NCBI RefSeq assembly: GCF_023824315.1
Contig: NZ_CP098732.1
Coordinates: 2,728,001 to 2,792,000, forward strand
Reading direction: 5' to 3'
Source of the DNA: Acinetobacter tibetensis
GTDB lineage: Bacteria; Pseudomonadota; Gammaproteobacteria; Pseudomonadales; Moraxellaceae
Length of the DNA: 64,000 nucleotides
Notes under the pieces: model-generated
Told to the model about the DNA's origin: nothing
Databases searched by the model: none
What the model saw: only the letters and a program-made list of their open reading frames with translations
In this document: positions 1 through 9,022 of the stretch, piece by piece
How positions within the stretch are numbered: the first letter of the stretch is position 1
Layout: each line of letters starts with the position of its first letter
Made by a program: the position numbers and the translations under genes

Positions 1-1190
1 TTATCCGCACCCACATGTCGGATATATTGAAGATTTGGACGGATCGTTAACCAATTGGTGGCATGTACCCCGTAATACAGTTCGGTATTGTATTCTTCAT
101 CTTGCCCCGTATTTAAGTCATCATTTAGATGGATTCGGGCAAATCCCAAGGCAATTTCATCTTGCGGGCGCATATCCAACACACCTGTATAGATCAAACC
201 AATATTTTGCATAGTGTCGACATTGTTGGTTTTATCATCATGCACAGTCAGGTTTATAAATCCTGTAAGTCCGCGCTGCGGATCTTGAGCGTGTTGCAAC
301 AATTGTTGTTTTGCCACAATCCACATGCCTTGCTTATGTGATGTTGCACTGGGATTTTGAATTTCAATGGCATCCGCGCTGCTGTAGTAATAGCCCAGTC
401 GATATTCACCTGTTTTGCCTTGCATACCAATTTTCGGCTGCCAGACCATCTCTATAGGTACAATGACGCCATCGGCACCCGAAGTACTTAAATTAAAGCC
501 CTGACTACGCTTTAAGTTCTCAGGGTTATATTCATATACCCCAATTTGGCTAAAGACTTCAGGGGAAAATTGATATTTCAGTCTGGCTGCCCATTGACTG
601 ACGGGCCAATTAAACCATTGATCCCCCACCCAATTGCCAACTTGAGAGCCACATAAAGCCAAGTTCTGAAAATCACAATCAAAACTATTAAAATCTTCCC
701 CTTCACCAAAACGTCCGACTTTAAGATCTAACTGTTGATTGAGAAATTTTTTCTTAATCCAAAAATTGGTCAAACGCCACGTTTGCCCACGTCCCCATAC
801 TTCTTGGGTTGAACTTAAATGCCCATTTAAGGCATCCGACGTTTGTGATAAAGAATGTCCATTCCGTTCAGTAATAATAATTTGTGCTTCAGTGTCTTGC
901 CATCCCAGTATTTTGTCTAAGTCGAAATGACTCCCCAACACGAACTGATCGGCATATTCAGTACCGTGACTCGAATGCTTTTTCGCGTCCAGTAAAGTTG
1001 CCATTTCTCCTGTATAGCCCAAATTAAAGCGATAACCCTTGGTTTCTAATTCAGTTCGAGTGCCATTCCAATCTCCAAACATCCAAGGACTATCGACAGC
1101 AAAAGCCGACTGGGCATACGTCCATGAATTTACACTCAAACCCATTAAACACAACGTGAGCAATCCCCTTGAGATTCGGAGCTTTTGCAT
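1..1190 (-). CDS. Carbohydrate-selective porin, OprB family (C-terminus outside window)
   Basis: The frame starts at the ATG at 1188-1190 and runs without a stop off the left edge, so about 396 codons are visible and the C-terminus is missing. It opens with a Sec signal peptide (hydrophobic core LLTLCLMGLSV, Ala-rich cleavage zone around residues 25-31). The mature start SPWMFGDWNGTRTELETKG is the typical opening of OprB porins. The rest alternates short polar and aromatic stretches, as in an outer-membrane beta-barrel. The motif GGTTGCAGGT precedes the ATG as a plausible ribosome site. The family takes up glucose and other sugars; in Acinetobacter such a porin is often linked to glucose dehydrogenase, but the neighbour on that side is not visible. 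Family call is firm, substrate is inferred. Confidence 0.85.
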   Translation of the reverse strand, partial: MQKLRISRGLLTLCLMGLSVNSWTYAQSAFAVDSPWMFGDWNGTRTELETKGYRFNLGYTGEMATLLDAKKHSSHGTEYADQFVLGSHFDLDKILGWQDTEAQIIITERNGHSLSQTSDALNGHLSSTQEVWGRGQTWRLTNFWIKKKFLNQQLDLKVGRFGEGEDFNSFDCDFQNLALCGSQVGNWVGDQWFNWPVSQWAARLKYQFSPEVFSQIGVYEYNPENLKRSQGFNLSTSGADGVIVPIEMVWQPKIGMQGKTGEYRLGYYYSSADAIEIQNPSATSHKQGMWIVAKQQLLQHAQDPQRGLTGFINLTVHDDKTNNVDTMQNIGLIYTGVLDMRPQDEIALGFARIHLNDDLNTGQDEEYNTELYYGVHATNWLTIRPNLQYIRHVGAD

Positions 1191-1315
1191 ACCTGCAACC
1201 TTTTATAATTTTTTTATTCCTATCAGGTTACGCCTGTTTTTTATGGTTAAAATATAATCTTTTTGTCGTTTTTTGTTAAGCTACTGATATAGAGTAAAAT
1301 TTACAAAAGTACAGG

Positions 1316-2434
1316 CTACCAAGTGCCTGTACCTAATACTTGCCCCATAAAGTCATAGCGCATTGCTGAACGAGAAAATTTGATTGGGCATGCCAACTGC
1401 GCTTGGGTTTCGGTGGAATGTTCATGCAGTGGAACGTGGACTACCCAATGCCGTTGTTGCGCCAAATCTGAATGCAAAGCTTCATCTAACTTTAAAACAG
1501 GTTCTACACAGACATCTTGGGTCGAAAACAGTTGCTGCCACTCTAACAAGGAACGGGTTTTAATTTTTTCCTGTAGAGCATGTTTGACCTTAAGGCAATC
1601 TTCCGACTGTAGTGAAGCACCTTTCTCTAATAAAACTGGCAATTCTAACAACCGAGCCAAACCCGACATAAATTGTGGCTCTAAACTGCCAATTGAAAGA
1701 TAACGCCCATCTTGTGTTTCATAGTAATCATAGAAGCTAGCACCATTTAAAATGCCTGATTCTGGCTGCGGGGTGATATTTCCTGCCAATGCGGCGGCGG
1801 CGGCCATACTGTTTAACGCCACAACACAATCGGTCATGGAAATATCAATATACTGCCCTTTTCCACTTTGAGTACGCTCAATCACAGCCGTTAAAATGCC
1901 AATCACCGCATGTAAAGAACCACCTGCAATGTCCGCGACTTGAATACCTAAAGGTGGTGGTCCACTCTGGGTACGACCACTATGCCCCGCAATCCCCGAT
2001 AAGGCTAAATAGTTAATATCATGCCCTGCCTTATCTTTATAACTCCCCGTTTGACCATAGCCTGTAATCGAGCAATAAATCAATCGCGGATTAATTTCCG
2101 CTAAAGTGGCATAGTCCAATCCCAGTCGTTGCATGACACCCGGGCGAAATTGCTCTACGACAATATCGTATTGGCTAATCTTTTCCTTAATCGCAGCGAT
2201 GTTTTGTGGATCTTTTAAATCCAGAGCCACGGATTGTTTATTTCGATTCAAATAAAGATGTGCAGTCGCCTGTCCATGTGCATAAGGTGGAAAAAGACGA
2301 ATCAAATCTGGTCGCGTGGGTGATTCAACATGAATCACTTCTGCCCCCAAATCTGCTAAATATAAAGTGGCAAATGGACCGGGTAATAATGTTGAAAAAT
2401 CCAGTACTTTCAATCCCTGTAAAGCATGTTGCAT
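1316..2434 (-). CDS. CaiB/BaiF family CoA enzyme, probably alpha-methylacyl-CoA racemase-like
   Basis: 372 residues, the length of alpha-methylacyl-CoA racemases and shorter than formyl-CoA transferases (about 430). The N-terminus LKVLDFSTLLPGPFATLYLADLGAEV is the family signature. The stretch AGHDINYLALSG places His138 and Asp139 where racemases carry their catalytic His, and Asp168 in VADIAGGS fits the second catalytic acid. The enzyme should act on 2-methylacyl-CoA or move CoA between acids, in the cytoplasm. It is divergent from the AraC-type gene at 2645 and lies near beta-oxidation genes, which suggests catabolism of branched or side-chain acids. A transferase role cannot be excluded by sequence alone. 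Confidence 0.85.
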   Translation of the reverse strand: MQHALQGLKVLDFSTLLPGPFATLYLADLGAEVIHVESPTRPDLIRLFPPYAHGQATAHLYLNRNKQSVALDLKDPQNIAAIKEKISQYDIVVEQFRPGVMQRLGLDYATLAEINPRLIYCSITGYGQTGSYKDKAGHDINYLALSGIAGHSGRTQSGPPPLGIQVADIAGGSLHAVIGILTAVIERTQSGKGQYIDISMTDCVVALNSMAAAAALAGNITPQPESGILNGASFYDYYETQDGRYLSIGSLEPQFMSGLARLLELPVLLEKGASLQSEDCLKVKHALQEKIKTRSLLEWQQLFSTQDVCVEPVLKLDEALHSDLAQQRHWVVHVPLHEHSTETQAQLACPIKFSRSAMRYDFMGQVLGTGTW

Positions 2435-2644
2435 GTTCTTTTTACTCTTGGACTATTGTATTTTCATGTATCTTAGAAATATAAAATCAACAAAACAATG
2501 TCATGTTCAGCCATTTACCTTGATCATTTCGGCAATTTACCATGTAGAAAGGCAAATTTACCTATTGTAAATTGCCTATAAAAACTTTTTTAGCGTCATT
2601 TAGGTCATACGCAAGTGAATACAAAAGAGACTGAAGGATTAAAC

Positions 2645-3655
2645 ATGAGCCGCGATACAATCAGTATCCATTTTGTCAATGCGGCTTTGACTGGCGTAAA
2701 ACGCCTCGGCATGGATGTCGAAACCTTACTTTCGCACGTCGGAATTGAAGCCGAACTGCTACGTCAGCCTAAAGCTCGAATTTCTCCAGAACAATACACA
2801 CGTTTTGTGAAAATGTTATGGATGGTGACTCAGGATGAACATATTGGTTTCGATACCCAACCTCGTCGTTTGGGCACCTTTGCCATTATGTGCCAACTGA
2901 TCATCCACGCAAAAACCTTAGGTGATGCACTTGAATTATCGACGCAATTTTATAAATTGTTCGGCGATGAATGGTGTGTTTCTTTAGAACGTGATAAGCA
3001 TGAAGCCCGCTTAGTTCCACTCATTCCAATTGGAATGGATCCAAATCATTTTATTACTGAAAGCATGTTAATGATTTGGCACGGTTTAGCCTCTTGGCTC
3101 ATTGAACGTCGCTTACCTTTAGAGCGCGTACATTTTGGCTACCCACGCCCTGCCCATGCAGATGAATATGATGCTCTGTTTTTCGCACCCGTGATGCAGT
3201 TTGACATGCCACGTACCGAAATCACCTTTGCTGCGGATTATTTAGACTTACCGATTCGTCAAAACGAAGAAACCCTAGAAGAATTCTTAAAAGCAGCACC
3301 TGCACAGCTACTGGTCAAGTTCAAAAACACCAATTCTCTCACCTCTCGTATTCGTGAAGTGTTGAAGAGCCAAATTGGCGAAGAAATGCCAACGCTAAAC
3401 GATGTAGCTTCAATGTTATATCTTTCACCTCAAACTTTACGTCGTCGTTTAGCTGCAGAAGGTAAAAGCTATCAAGGTGTGAAAGATGCCTTACGTCGTG
3501 ATGCCGCGATTCACTTGTTACTCAATCCAAATTTAACTTTGGAAGATGTTGCACAGCAGGTTGGTTTCAGTGAAACCAGTACTTTCCACCGCGCATTTAA
3601 GAAATGGACGGGCGTAACCCCAGGTTTATACCGTCAATTACATGGTTATCTTTAA
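2645..3655 (+). CDS. AraC family transcriptional regulator
   Basis: 336 residues from the ATG at 2645. An in-frame GTG at 2615 is possible, but the ATG has a GAAGGA ribosome site 5 bases upstream and is preferred. The first ~200 residues resemble the arabinose-binding-like sensor domain found in many AraC regulators of fatty-acid or catabolic genes. The C-terminal ~90 residues form the paired helix-turn-helix DNA-binding domain (DVASMLYLSPQTLRRRL and then EDVAQQVGFSETSTFHRAFK). It is divergent from the CoA racemase-like gene and upstream of the thiolase cluster, so it may control one or both. Effector unknown. Confidence 0.9.
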   Translation: MSRDTISIHFVNAALTGVKRLGMDVETLLSHVGIEAELLRQPKARISPEQYTRFVKMLWMVTQDEHIGFDTQPRRLGTFAIMCQLIIHAKTLGDALELSTQFYKLFGDEWCVSLERDKHEARLVPLIPIGMDPNHFITESMLMIWHGLASWLIERRLPLERVHFGYPRPAHADEYDALFFAPVMQFDMPRTEITFAADYLDLPIRQNEETLEEFLKAAPAQLLVKFKNTNSLTSRIREVLKSQIGEEMPTLNDVASMLYLSPQTLRRRLAAEGKSYQGVKDALRRDAAIHLLLNPNLTLEDVAQQVGFSETSTFHRAFKKWTGVTPGLYRQLHGYL

Positions 3656-3665
3656 GCCATAATTT

Positions 3666-3701
3666 TTTGAATAGACAGCTTATATAAGCTGTCTATTTTT
3701 T
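3666..3701. terminator. Bidirectional terminator between AraC gene and Nudix gene
   Basis: A perfect palindrome at 3670-3697 (AATAGACAGCTTAT and its complement) is flanked by an A/T-rich tract on each side, giving a U-run in both directions. It sits between convergent genes, and its right arm contains the stop codon of the Nudix gene at 3693-3695. Confidence 0.85.
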
Positions 3702-4124
3702 GCACAGCCACTGCGCTATGCCCTTGGGATAAACAGGATACTGACCTGACGCCAATAACTGTGTATTAACCCATTCAGCGATATAAGTTGAACCATTTGT
3801 CTCGCACCCCTTTATTTCTACTTGGCTATACAAAGTTTCATCAAAAAATTCAGCCTCATAAACAAAAACGATTTCATGCCCTGCTTGACCATCAAAAGTA
3901 AATAAATTTTCAAGAACACCTAACAGTTTTGTATGAATAATCTGCTGATTTATTTCCTCTAAAACTTCTCGTTTAACTGCTTCTAAGGAAGTTTCTCCAA
4001 ATTCAATAGTGCCTCCTATCGGTCTCAAATAATTTTCATTTTTGCTAGGGTCATGTCCATGAGAAAGCAAAACTTTATCTTGATATCGAAAAATACAAAG
4101 CGCCTTTGCTGGAATATGCATCAT
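3693..4124 (-). CDS. Nudix hydrolase
   Basis: 143 residues with a near-canonical Nudix box: GTIEFGE at residues 38-44 and REVLEEI at 52-58, giving the metal-binding GX5EX7REUXEE pattern. The usual Gly after EE-x is Asn, a tolerated change. Such enzymes cleave nucleoside diphosphates linked to another group; the substrate cannot be read from sequence. The stop codon lies inside a convergent terminator. The start ATG overlaps the stop of the upstream kinase-like gene by one base (TAATG), so the two are translationally coupled. Confidence 0.88.
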   Translation of the reverse strand: MMHIPAKALCIFRYQDKVLLSHGHDPSKNENYLRPIGGTIEFGETSLEAVKREVLEEINQQIIHTKLLGVLENLFTFDGQAGHEIVFVYEAEFFDETLYSQVEIKGCETNGSTYIAEWVNTQLLASGQYPVYPKGIAQWLCKK

Positions 4125-4663
4125 TATATGCTCTTAATTTTCTGTAAAAATTCTGCTGCTTGTTTCGGTGAAGTTAAACGAATAAATTGAATATGTTGAT
4201 AAGCGGGATTCTGCATCATCATTTGATATTTTCTTTTATTTCTAGGATATTGCTGAATCAGCCAAATAAAAATCGATTGTTTAGAAAACAATAGCTTTAA
4301 ACTCTCTCGATTATTAGAGTTTTTCCATAATTTTCTTTGGCTCATAAGATTGAATAAACTCCGTTTCGTTAAGTGAAAAAAATTTCTAGAAAAGGAGTAA
4401 TCCAACCAAACTATGGTATCTATTTTCACCAATTTCAACGACATAGTACGAGTATAATTACCATCTAATACCCAACCACTCGCAGTACTATCCATTTTGT
4501 TTTTTAATTTTTCGAAAAACACCTCATCCGTTGGCTCTTGCCAATTATCTAGCCAAAATAAATCGTCCATTTCAATATGAACTAAATCTAATTTCTGCGC
4601 TAACTGTCTAGAAAATGTGGTTTTACCAGAAGCGGTTGTGCCAACAATATTAATAAATTTCAT
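4124..4663 (-). CDS. P-loop small kinase / AAA family ATPase (topology-modulation-protein-like)
   Basis: 179 residues. The Walker A motif GTTASGKTT is at residues 8-16, followed by the short LDLVHIEMDDLFW segment typical of adenylate-kinase-like proteins annotated as topology modulation or FlaR-like. WVLDGNYTRT matches the nucleotide/substrate loop, and the Lys/Arg-rich C-terminal half would form the lid. It probably phosphorylates a small molecule or nucleotide in the cytoplasm, but the substrate is unknown. It overlaps the Nudix gene by one base, and the pair likely forms a two-gene operon acting on related nucleotides. Confidence 0.78.
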   Translation of the reverse strand: MKFINIVGTTASGKTTFSRQLAQKLDLVHIEMDDLFWLDNWQEPTDEVFFEKLKNKMDSTASGWVLDGNYTRTMSLKLVKIDTIVWLDYSFSRNFFHLTKRSLFNLMSQRKLWKNSNNRESLKLLFSKQSIFIWLIQQYPRNKRKYQMMMQNPAYQHIQFIRLTSPKQAAEFLQKIKSI

Positions 4664-4851
4664 CTAAATAGATTATTTTCTTATGGTTGAACAGTTTACT
4701 CATGATGCCCGATCTTGATCAAGTTTATATTTTTACACGCCAACTGACCAAAACTATCATGTTCCCTGTGTCACTCTTGTCATTGCGCTTCTGCAATTAA
4801 GCATTACACTCAAAAAGCAAAAGTCATAAACAAAATACAAGGAATAACGAG

Positions 4852-6057
4852 ATGAGCGAGGCTTACATTATTGATGCAATACGCACGCCACGCGGAAAAG
4901 GGAAAAAAGATGGCTCATTACATGAAGTAAAACCAATTACTTTACTCACAACATTATTGAATGAATTACAACAACGCCATCAACTCGATACGTCTAAAGT
5001 CGATGATATCGTTCTCGGTTGTGTGACACCAATTGGTGATCAAGGTGGGGATATTGCCAAAACAGCAGCGATTTCCGCAGGTTGGAATGATGATGTTGCA
5101 GGTGTGCAAATAAACCGTTTCTGTGCTTCTGGTTTAGAAGCTGTCAATTTAGCTGCACAAAAAGTCCGCTCAGGTTGGGAAGATGTTGTTGTTGCTGGCG
5201 GTGTGGAATCCATGTCACGCGTTCCAATGGGTTCTGATGGTGGGCCTTGGGCACTTGATCCTGAAACCAACTTAAAATCTTCTTTTGTTCCACAAGGTAT
5301 AGGTGCAGATTTAATTGCGACTCTAGATGGCTATAGCCGTGCAGATGTAGACGCCTTTGCAGTCAGTTCACAACAAAAAGCTGCTGCTGCTCAAGCAAAT
5401 GGCCACTTCGATAAATCTGTGGTGCCTGTGAAAGATCATTCAGGGGTGATGATTTTAGAAAAAGATGAATTTATTAAAGGCAATACCACCGTTGAAGGCT
5501 TGGCAAAACTGAATGCCAGCTTTGAAATGATGGGACAAATGGGCTTCGATGCGGTTGCCTTACAAAAATATCCAGAAGCTCAAAAAATTAACCATGTGCA
5601 TCATGCAGGTAACTCATCAGGTATCGTTGATGGTGCTGCGGTGGTATTGCTTGCTTCTGAAAAAGCAGTGAAAGAACAAGGTTTGAAACCACGTGCCAAG
5701 GTACTTGCAACTGCATTAGTCGGTACAGATCCAACCATCATGTTGACTGGTCCTGCCCCTGCTGCCCGTAAAGCATTAGAAAAAGCAGGCTTGAGTATCG
5801 ACGACATTGATCTATTTGAAGTAAACGAAGCTTTTGCAGCGGTGGTCATGCGTTTTATTACAGAACTCAAAGTTCCTGCTGAGAAAGTCAATGTCAATGG
5901 TGGTGCAATTGCGATGGGACATCCATTGGGTGCAACTGGTGCCATGATTCTAGGAACTTTGCTAGATGAATTAGAGCGTCAAGGTAAAAAACGTGGTCTA
6001 GCAACATTATGTGTGGGTGGTGGTATGGGTATCGCGACTATTATTGAGTTGGTGTAA
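4852..6057 (+). CDS. Acetyl-CoA C-acyltransferase (thiolase)
   Basis: 401 residues, full thiolase length. The nucleophilic Cys91 lies in [11 protein letters not shown]. The other active-site motifs are present: [20 protein letters not shown] with the catalytic His, and CVGGGMG with the second Cys. A strong ribosome site (AAGGAATAACGAG) precedes the ATG. It cleaves 3-ketoacyl-CoA with CoA in beta-oxidation, or runs the reverse condensation. The partner hydratase/dehydrogenase follows 343 bases downstream, after a dispersed repeat. By order and length the pair resembles FadI/FadJ- or FadA/FadB-type sets; chain-length preference is unknown. Confidence 0.93.
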   Translation: MSEAYIIDAIRTPRGKGKKDGSLHEVKPITLLTTLLNELQQRHQLDTSKVDDIVLGCVTPIGDQGGDIAKTAAISAGWNDDVAGVQINRFCASGLEAVNLAAQKVRSGWEDVVVAGGVESMSRVPMGSDGGPWALDPETNLKSSFVPQGIGADLIATLDGYSRADVDAFAVSSQQKAAAAQANGHFDKSVVPVKDHSGVMILEKDEFIKGNTTVEGLAKLNASFEMMGQMGFDAVALQKYPEAQKINHVHHAGNSSGIVDGAAVVLLASEKAVKEQGLKPRAKVLATALVGTDPTIMLTGPAPAARKALEKAGLSIDDIDLFEVNEAFAAVVMRFITELKVPAEKVNVNGGAIAMGHPLGATGAMILGTLLDELERQGKKRGLATLCVGGGMGIATIIELV

Positions 6058-6088
6058 AGCACTCAACACCTCCCTGAAATATGAGACT

Positions 6089-6285
6089 CGGAAACGTCAT
6101 TCGCAACCTGAGCAAACCAAAGCGGCTAAAGCTTTGGATCAGCACAAGACAAACAAAGTGCGTAGTTTATGCTCAAGCATAGCTTTCGCCTTGCGGTACG
6201 GCAAAGATTATTAATCTTTGCTATTCGTACCTCAGGTTTTGCGAATGACAATGGTTTTGCCTACTTTTGCCGAAACAAAAGTAGG
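6089..6285. repeat. Dispersed structured intergenic repeat, copy 1
   Basis: Occupies most of the 343-base gap between the thiolase and the hydratase/dehydrogenase. The ends carry GTCATTCGCAACCTGAG (6096-6112) and its near-complement (6231-6249, with two extra T), so the element can fold on itself. Inside is a second stem, GGTACG-GCAAAGATT paired with AATCTTTGC-TATT-CGTACC (6195-6231). Six bases after the right terminus is a perfect 10-bp hairpin with a 6-base loop (6260-6269 / 6276-6285). Two 18-base boundary blocks and this hairpin geometry recur at 57531-57670. No open reading frame of note is seen. It looks like a non-coding mobile or REP/MITE-like element. Confidence 0.75.
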
Positions 6286-6400
6286 TCGAACCGAAGGTTT
6301 ATCCTGAAACTAGATGAGAGCTTAACAAGACGCTGCGATGCTTATATTTACTTATGCAGGTCACTTACGATTAAGCCCATAAAATATTGGACGATGATGT

Positions 6401-8536
6401 ATGAGCGCGATTAAATACGAAAAAAACGCTGACAATATTGTAATTCTTACCCTTGATTCATCGGGTCAATCTGCCAACACCATGAATGCAGAATTCCGTG
6501 ATTCACTCAATGACGTCAGTCAAAAGCTCAAAGCTGAAACTGATCTGAAAGGTATTATTTTCCGTTCAGCTAAGAAAACCTTCTTTGCTGGCGGTGACTT
6601 AGATGAGCTGATTCAGGTGCAACCCGAACACGCCACAGAATTTTTCAAGATGATTGAAAAACTCAAAGGTGACTTACACACAATCGAAACTTTAGGTGTG
6701 CCTGTTGTTGCAGCTTTAAACGGTACTGCGCTTGGCGGTGGCTGGGAAATCGCGTTAGGTTGTCATTATCGTATTGCCATCAATGATCCAAAAACTAAAT
6801 TTGGTTTACCTGAAGTGACTTTAGGTCTACTTCCTGGTGGCGGTGGTATCGTGCGTATGGTGCGTCTGCTCGGCTTACAAAATGCATTCCCGTTCCTCAT
6901 GGAAGGTAAGCAATTTGGTGTCGATAAAGCAAAATCTCTCGGCTTGGTACATGACACGGCAGAGAATGAACAAGAGCTGTTAGAAAAAGCAATGGCTTGG
7001 GTCAAAGCCAATCCAAAAAGTCAGCAACCGTTTGATGTAAAAGGCTACAAAATCCCAGGTGGTGATCCTAAAACGCCTGCGGTAGCGCAAGTGCTTGCAA
7101 TTGCCCCTGCCATGCTTCGTGACAAAACTAAAGGCTGTTATCCTGCTCCTGAAGCGATTATGGCTGCGGCAGTTGAAGGTGCACAAGTCGATGTAGATAC
7201 CGCGCTTCGTATTGAATCACGTTACTTTACACAACTGACTGTCGGTCAAGTGTCGAAGAATATGATTGGTACGTTCTGGCATGGTTTGAATGCAATTAAA
7301 TCTGGTGCGAGCCGCCCTGCGGATGTTGCTAAATGGCAAGCGAAGAAAGTCGGTGTTTTAGGTGCAGGTATGATGGGTGCAGGGATTGCCTACTCAACCG
7401 CAATCAAAGGCATTCCTGTAGTACTCAAAGATGTGTCTGTAGAAAATGCAGAAAAAGGCAAAGCTTATTCGCAAAAGCTACTTGATAAACGTGTTTCACA
7501 AGGTCGTATGACAGCAGAAAAGCGTGACCAAGTCTTAGCGCGGATTACTGCTACCGCTGATGCAGCAGATCTACAAGGTTGTGACTTAATCATTGAAGCG
7601 GTATTTGAGAATCAACAACTCAAAGCCAAGGTGACTCAAGAAGCTGAACAGTATTTAGTTGAAGGTGGAATCTTTGCATCGAACACTTCTACCTTACCAA
7701 TCACAGGTCTGGCAACAGCAAGTAAAGATGCCAAAAACTTTATTGGCTTACATTTCTTCAGCCCTGTAGACAAAATGCAATTGGTCGAAATCATCAAAGG
7801 TAAAGAAACTTCTGCGGAAACATTAGCTAAAGCTTATGACTTTGTACAACAAATTGCGAAAACACCAATCGTAGTGAATGACAGTCGTGGTTTCTTTACC
7901 AGTCGTGTGTTTGGTACATTCATTCAAGAAGGTATGCGTTTACTTGCTGAAGGCGTGCATCCAGCGAAAATCGAAATGGCGGCACTCAAAGCCGGTATGC
8001 CTGTGGGTCCTCTTGCGATTCAGGATGAAGTATCTTTGACTCTCACTGAGCATGTTGCAAGCGAAACGCGCAAAGCACTGCAAGCTGAAGGGAAAGACCT
8101 ACCGAAAACTCCTGTAGATGAAGTGGTTCACAGCATGATTCACGAGCTGAATCGTAAAGGAAAAGCAGCAGGTGCAGGCTTCTATGACTATCCTGAAAAT
8201 GGCAAAAAGCATTTGTGGGATGGACTCAGCCGTTGGACGAAAGCGAATGATATTTCTGAACAAGATATGATTGATCGCTTCTTGTTTGTTCAAGCGCTGG
8301 ATACTTTACGCTGCTATGAAGAAGGTGTTCTAGAATCAGTAATTGATGCCAATGTCGGTTCTATCTTTGGGATTGGTTATGCGCCTTGGACGGGTGGTGC
8401 AATTCAATTCCTAAATCAAAACGGGATTGAAAAATCACTACAACGTTCAGAAGAATTGGCTGCTAAATATGGTGAACGTTTCAATCCACCACAATTGTTA
8501 AAAGACAAAGCGCAGAAGAAAGAAATTATTCAATAA
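6401..8536 (+). CDS. Fused enoyl-CoA hydratase / 3-hydroxyacyl-CoA dehydrogenase (FadB/FadJ type)
   Basis: 711 residues, the size of the fatty-acid oxidation alpha subunit. Residues 1 to ~190 form an enoyl-CoA hydratase/isomerase domain with oxyanion-hole segments FAGGDLDEL and ALNGTALGGGWEIALG and the acid-bearing FGLPEVTLGLLPGGGG. The NAD-binding motif VGVLGAGMMGAGIA lies near residue 325, followed by the dehydrogenase catalytic region (LHFFSPVDKMQLVEI) and a duplicated C-terminal helical domain. It hydrates trans-2-enoyl-CoA and oxidises the product to 3-ketoacyl-CoA for the thiolase encoded upstream. The repeat element in front may separate it from the thiolase transcript. The ribosome site GGACGA is modest. 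Confidence 0.93.
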   Translation: MSAIKYEKNADNIVILTLDSSGQSANTMNAEFRDSLNDVSQKLKAETDLKGIIFRSAKKTFFAGGDLDELIQVQPEHATEFFKMIEKLKGDLHTIETLGVPVVAALNGTALGGGWEIALGCHYRIAINDPKTKFGLPEVTLGLLPGGGGIVRMVRLLGLQNAFPFLMEGKQFGVDKAKSLGLVHDTAENEQELLEKAMAWVKANPKSQQPFDVKGYKIPGGDPKTPAVAQVLAIAPAMLRDKTKGCYPAPEAIMAAAVEGAQVDVDTALRIESRYFTQLTVGQVSKNMIGTFWHGLNAIKSGASRPADVAKWQAKKVGVLGAGMMGAGIAYSTAIKGIPVVLKDVSVENAEKGKAYSQKLLDKRVSQGRMTAEKRDQVLARITATADAADLQGCDLIIEAVFENQQLKAKVTQEAEQYLVEGGIFASNTSTLPITGLATASKDAKNFIGLHFFSPVDKMQLVEIIKGKETSAETLAKAYDFVQQIAKTPIVVNDSRGFFTSRVFGTFIQEGMRLLAEGVHPAKIEMAALKAGMPVGPLAIQDEVSLTLTEHVASETRKALQAEGKDLPKTPVDEVVHSMIHELNRKGKAAGAGFYDYPENGKKHLWDGLSRWTKANDISEQDMIDRFLFVQALDTLRCYEEGVLESVIDANVGSIFGIGYAPWTGGAIQFLNQNGIEKSLQRSEELAAKYGERFNPPQLLKDKAQKKEIIQ

Positions 8537-8556
8537 ATTTTCTATACGCAAAATTT

Positions 8557-8586
8557 GATTTGGAGGACATTTCCTCCAAATCTTTT
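8557..8586 (+). terminator. Rho-independent terminator after the beta-oxidation genes
   Basis: Perfect 11-bp stem GATTTGGAGGA / TCCTCCAAATC with a CATT loop, followed by TTTT. It lies 20 bases after the stop codon. Confidence 0.85.
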
Positions 8587-8710
8587 CACCCTCGTCCCTC
8601 AGCAAGAACACTTAAGCTTTTTATAAAATTTAGTCTGCATCCATCCCATTTTATGTTATAAAGTTACATAATTTTTAATAGTTTCTTTTTTATCCATTGG
8701 GTTATTTGTT

Positions 8711-8968
8711 ATGTCAGACAACACTTCTCCTGAAAAATCTCCATGGGGTTGGAAGGCCCTGATTATTGCCACAATTCTTAGTATTATTTTTCTAGTGGTG
8801 TTTTATTTAGCCATGCAGAACGAACCTGACTATATGCCAGGTAAACAACGCGAAGCTCGTGCTGCCCAAGCCAGCAGTGCCGCAGCAGAGCACACTATGG
8901 ACATGAGTGCCGAAGAGCATGCTGCGATGACTGAGTCCTCGGCATCTACAGCACACAACGGGCATTAA
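8711..8968 (+). CDS. Small single-pass membrane protein, unknown function
   Basis: 85 residues. A short polar N-terminus is followed by one hydrophobic helix at about residues 15-35 (ALIIATILSIIFLVVFYLAM). The rest is a polar tail rich in Ala, Glu, Met and His (HTMDMSAEEHAAM and a final HNGH). The tail could bind metal, but that is speculation. It stands alone between two terminators, so it is probably its own transcription unit. I do not recognise the family. Confidence 0.75.
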   Translation: MSDNTSPEKSPWGWKALIIATILSIIFLVVFYLAMQNEPDYMPGKQREARAAQASSAAAEHTMDMSAEEHAAMTESSASTAHNGH

Positions 8969-8973
8969 ATCCC

Positions 8974-9002
8974 AAAGCCATCTCTCAGAAGATGGCTTTT
9001 TT
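8974..9002 (+). terminator. Rho-independent terminator after the small membrane protein
   Basis: Stem AAAGCCATCT / AGATGGCTTT with a short CTCAGA-type loop, then a T-run. It also lies just before the 3' end of the opposing GNAT gene and may serve both. Confidence 0.85.
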
Positions 9003-9022
9003 ATGCCTAAAATTTAGGACGT

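Noticed and set aside
6011..6414. Open frames in the thiolase-hydratase gap
   Set aside because: They are made of the repeat element and share no sequence with the second copy at protein level.
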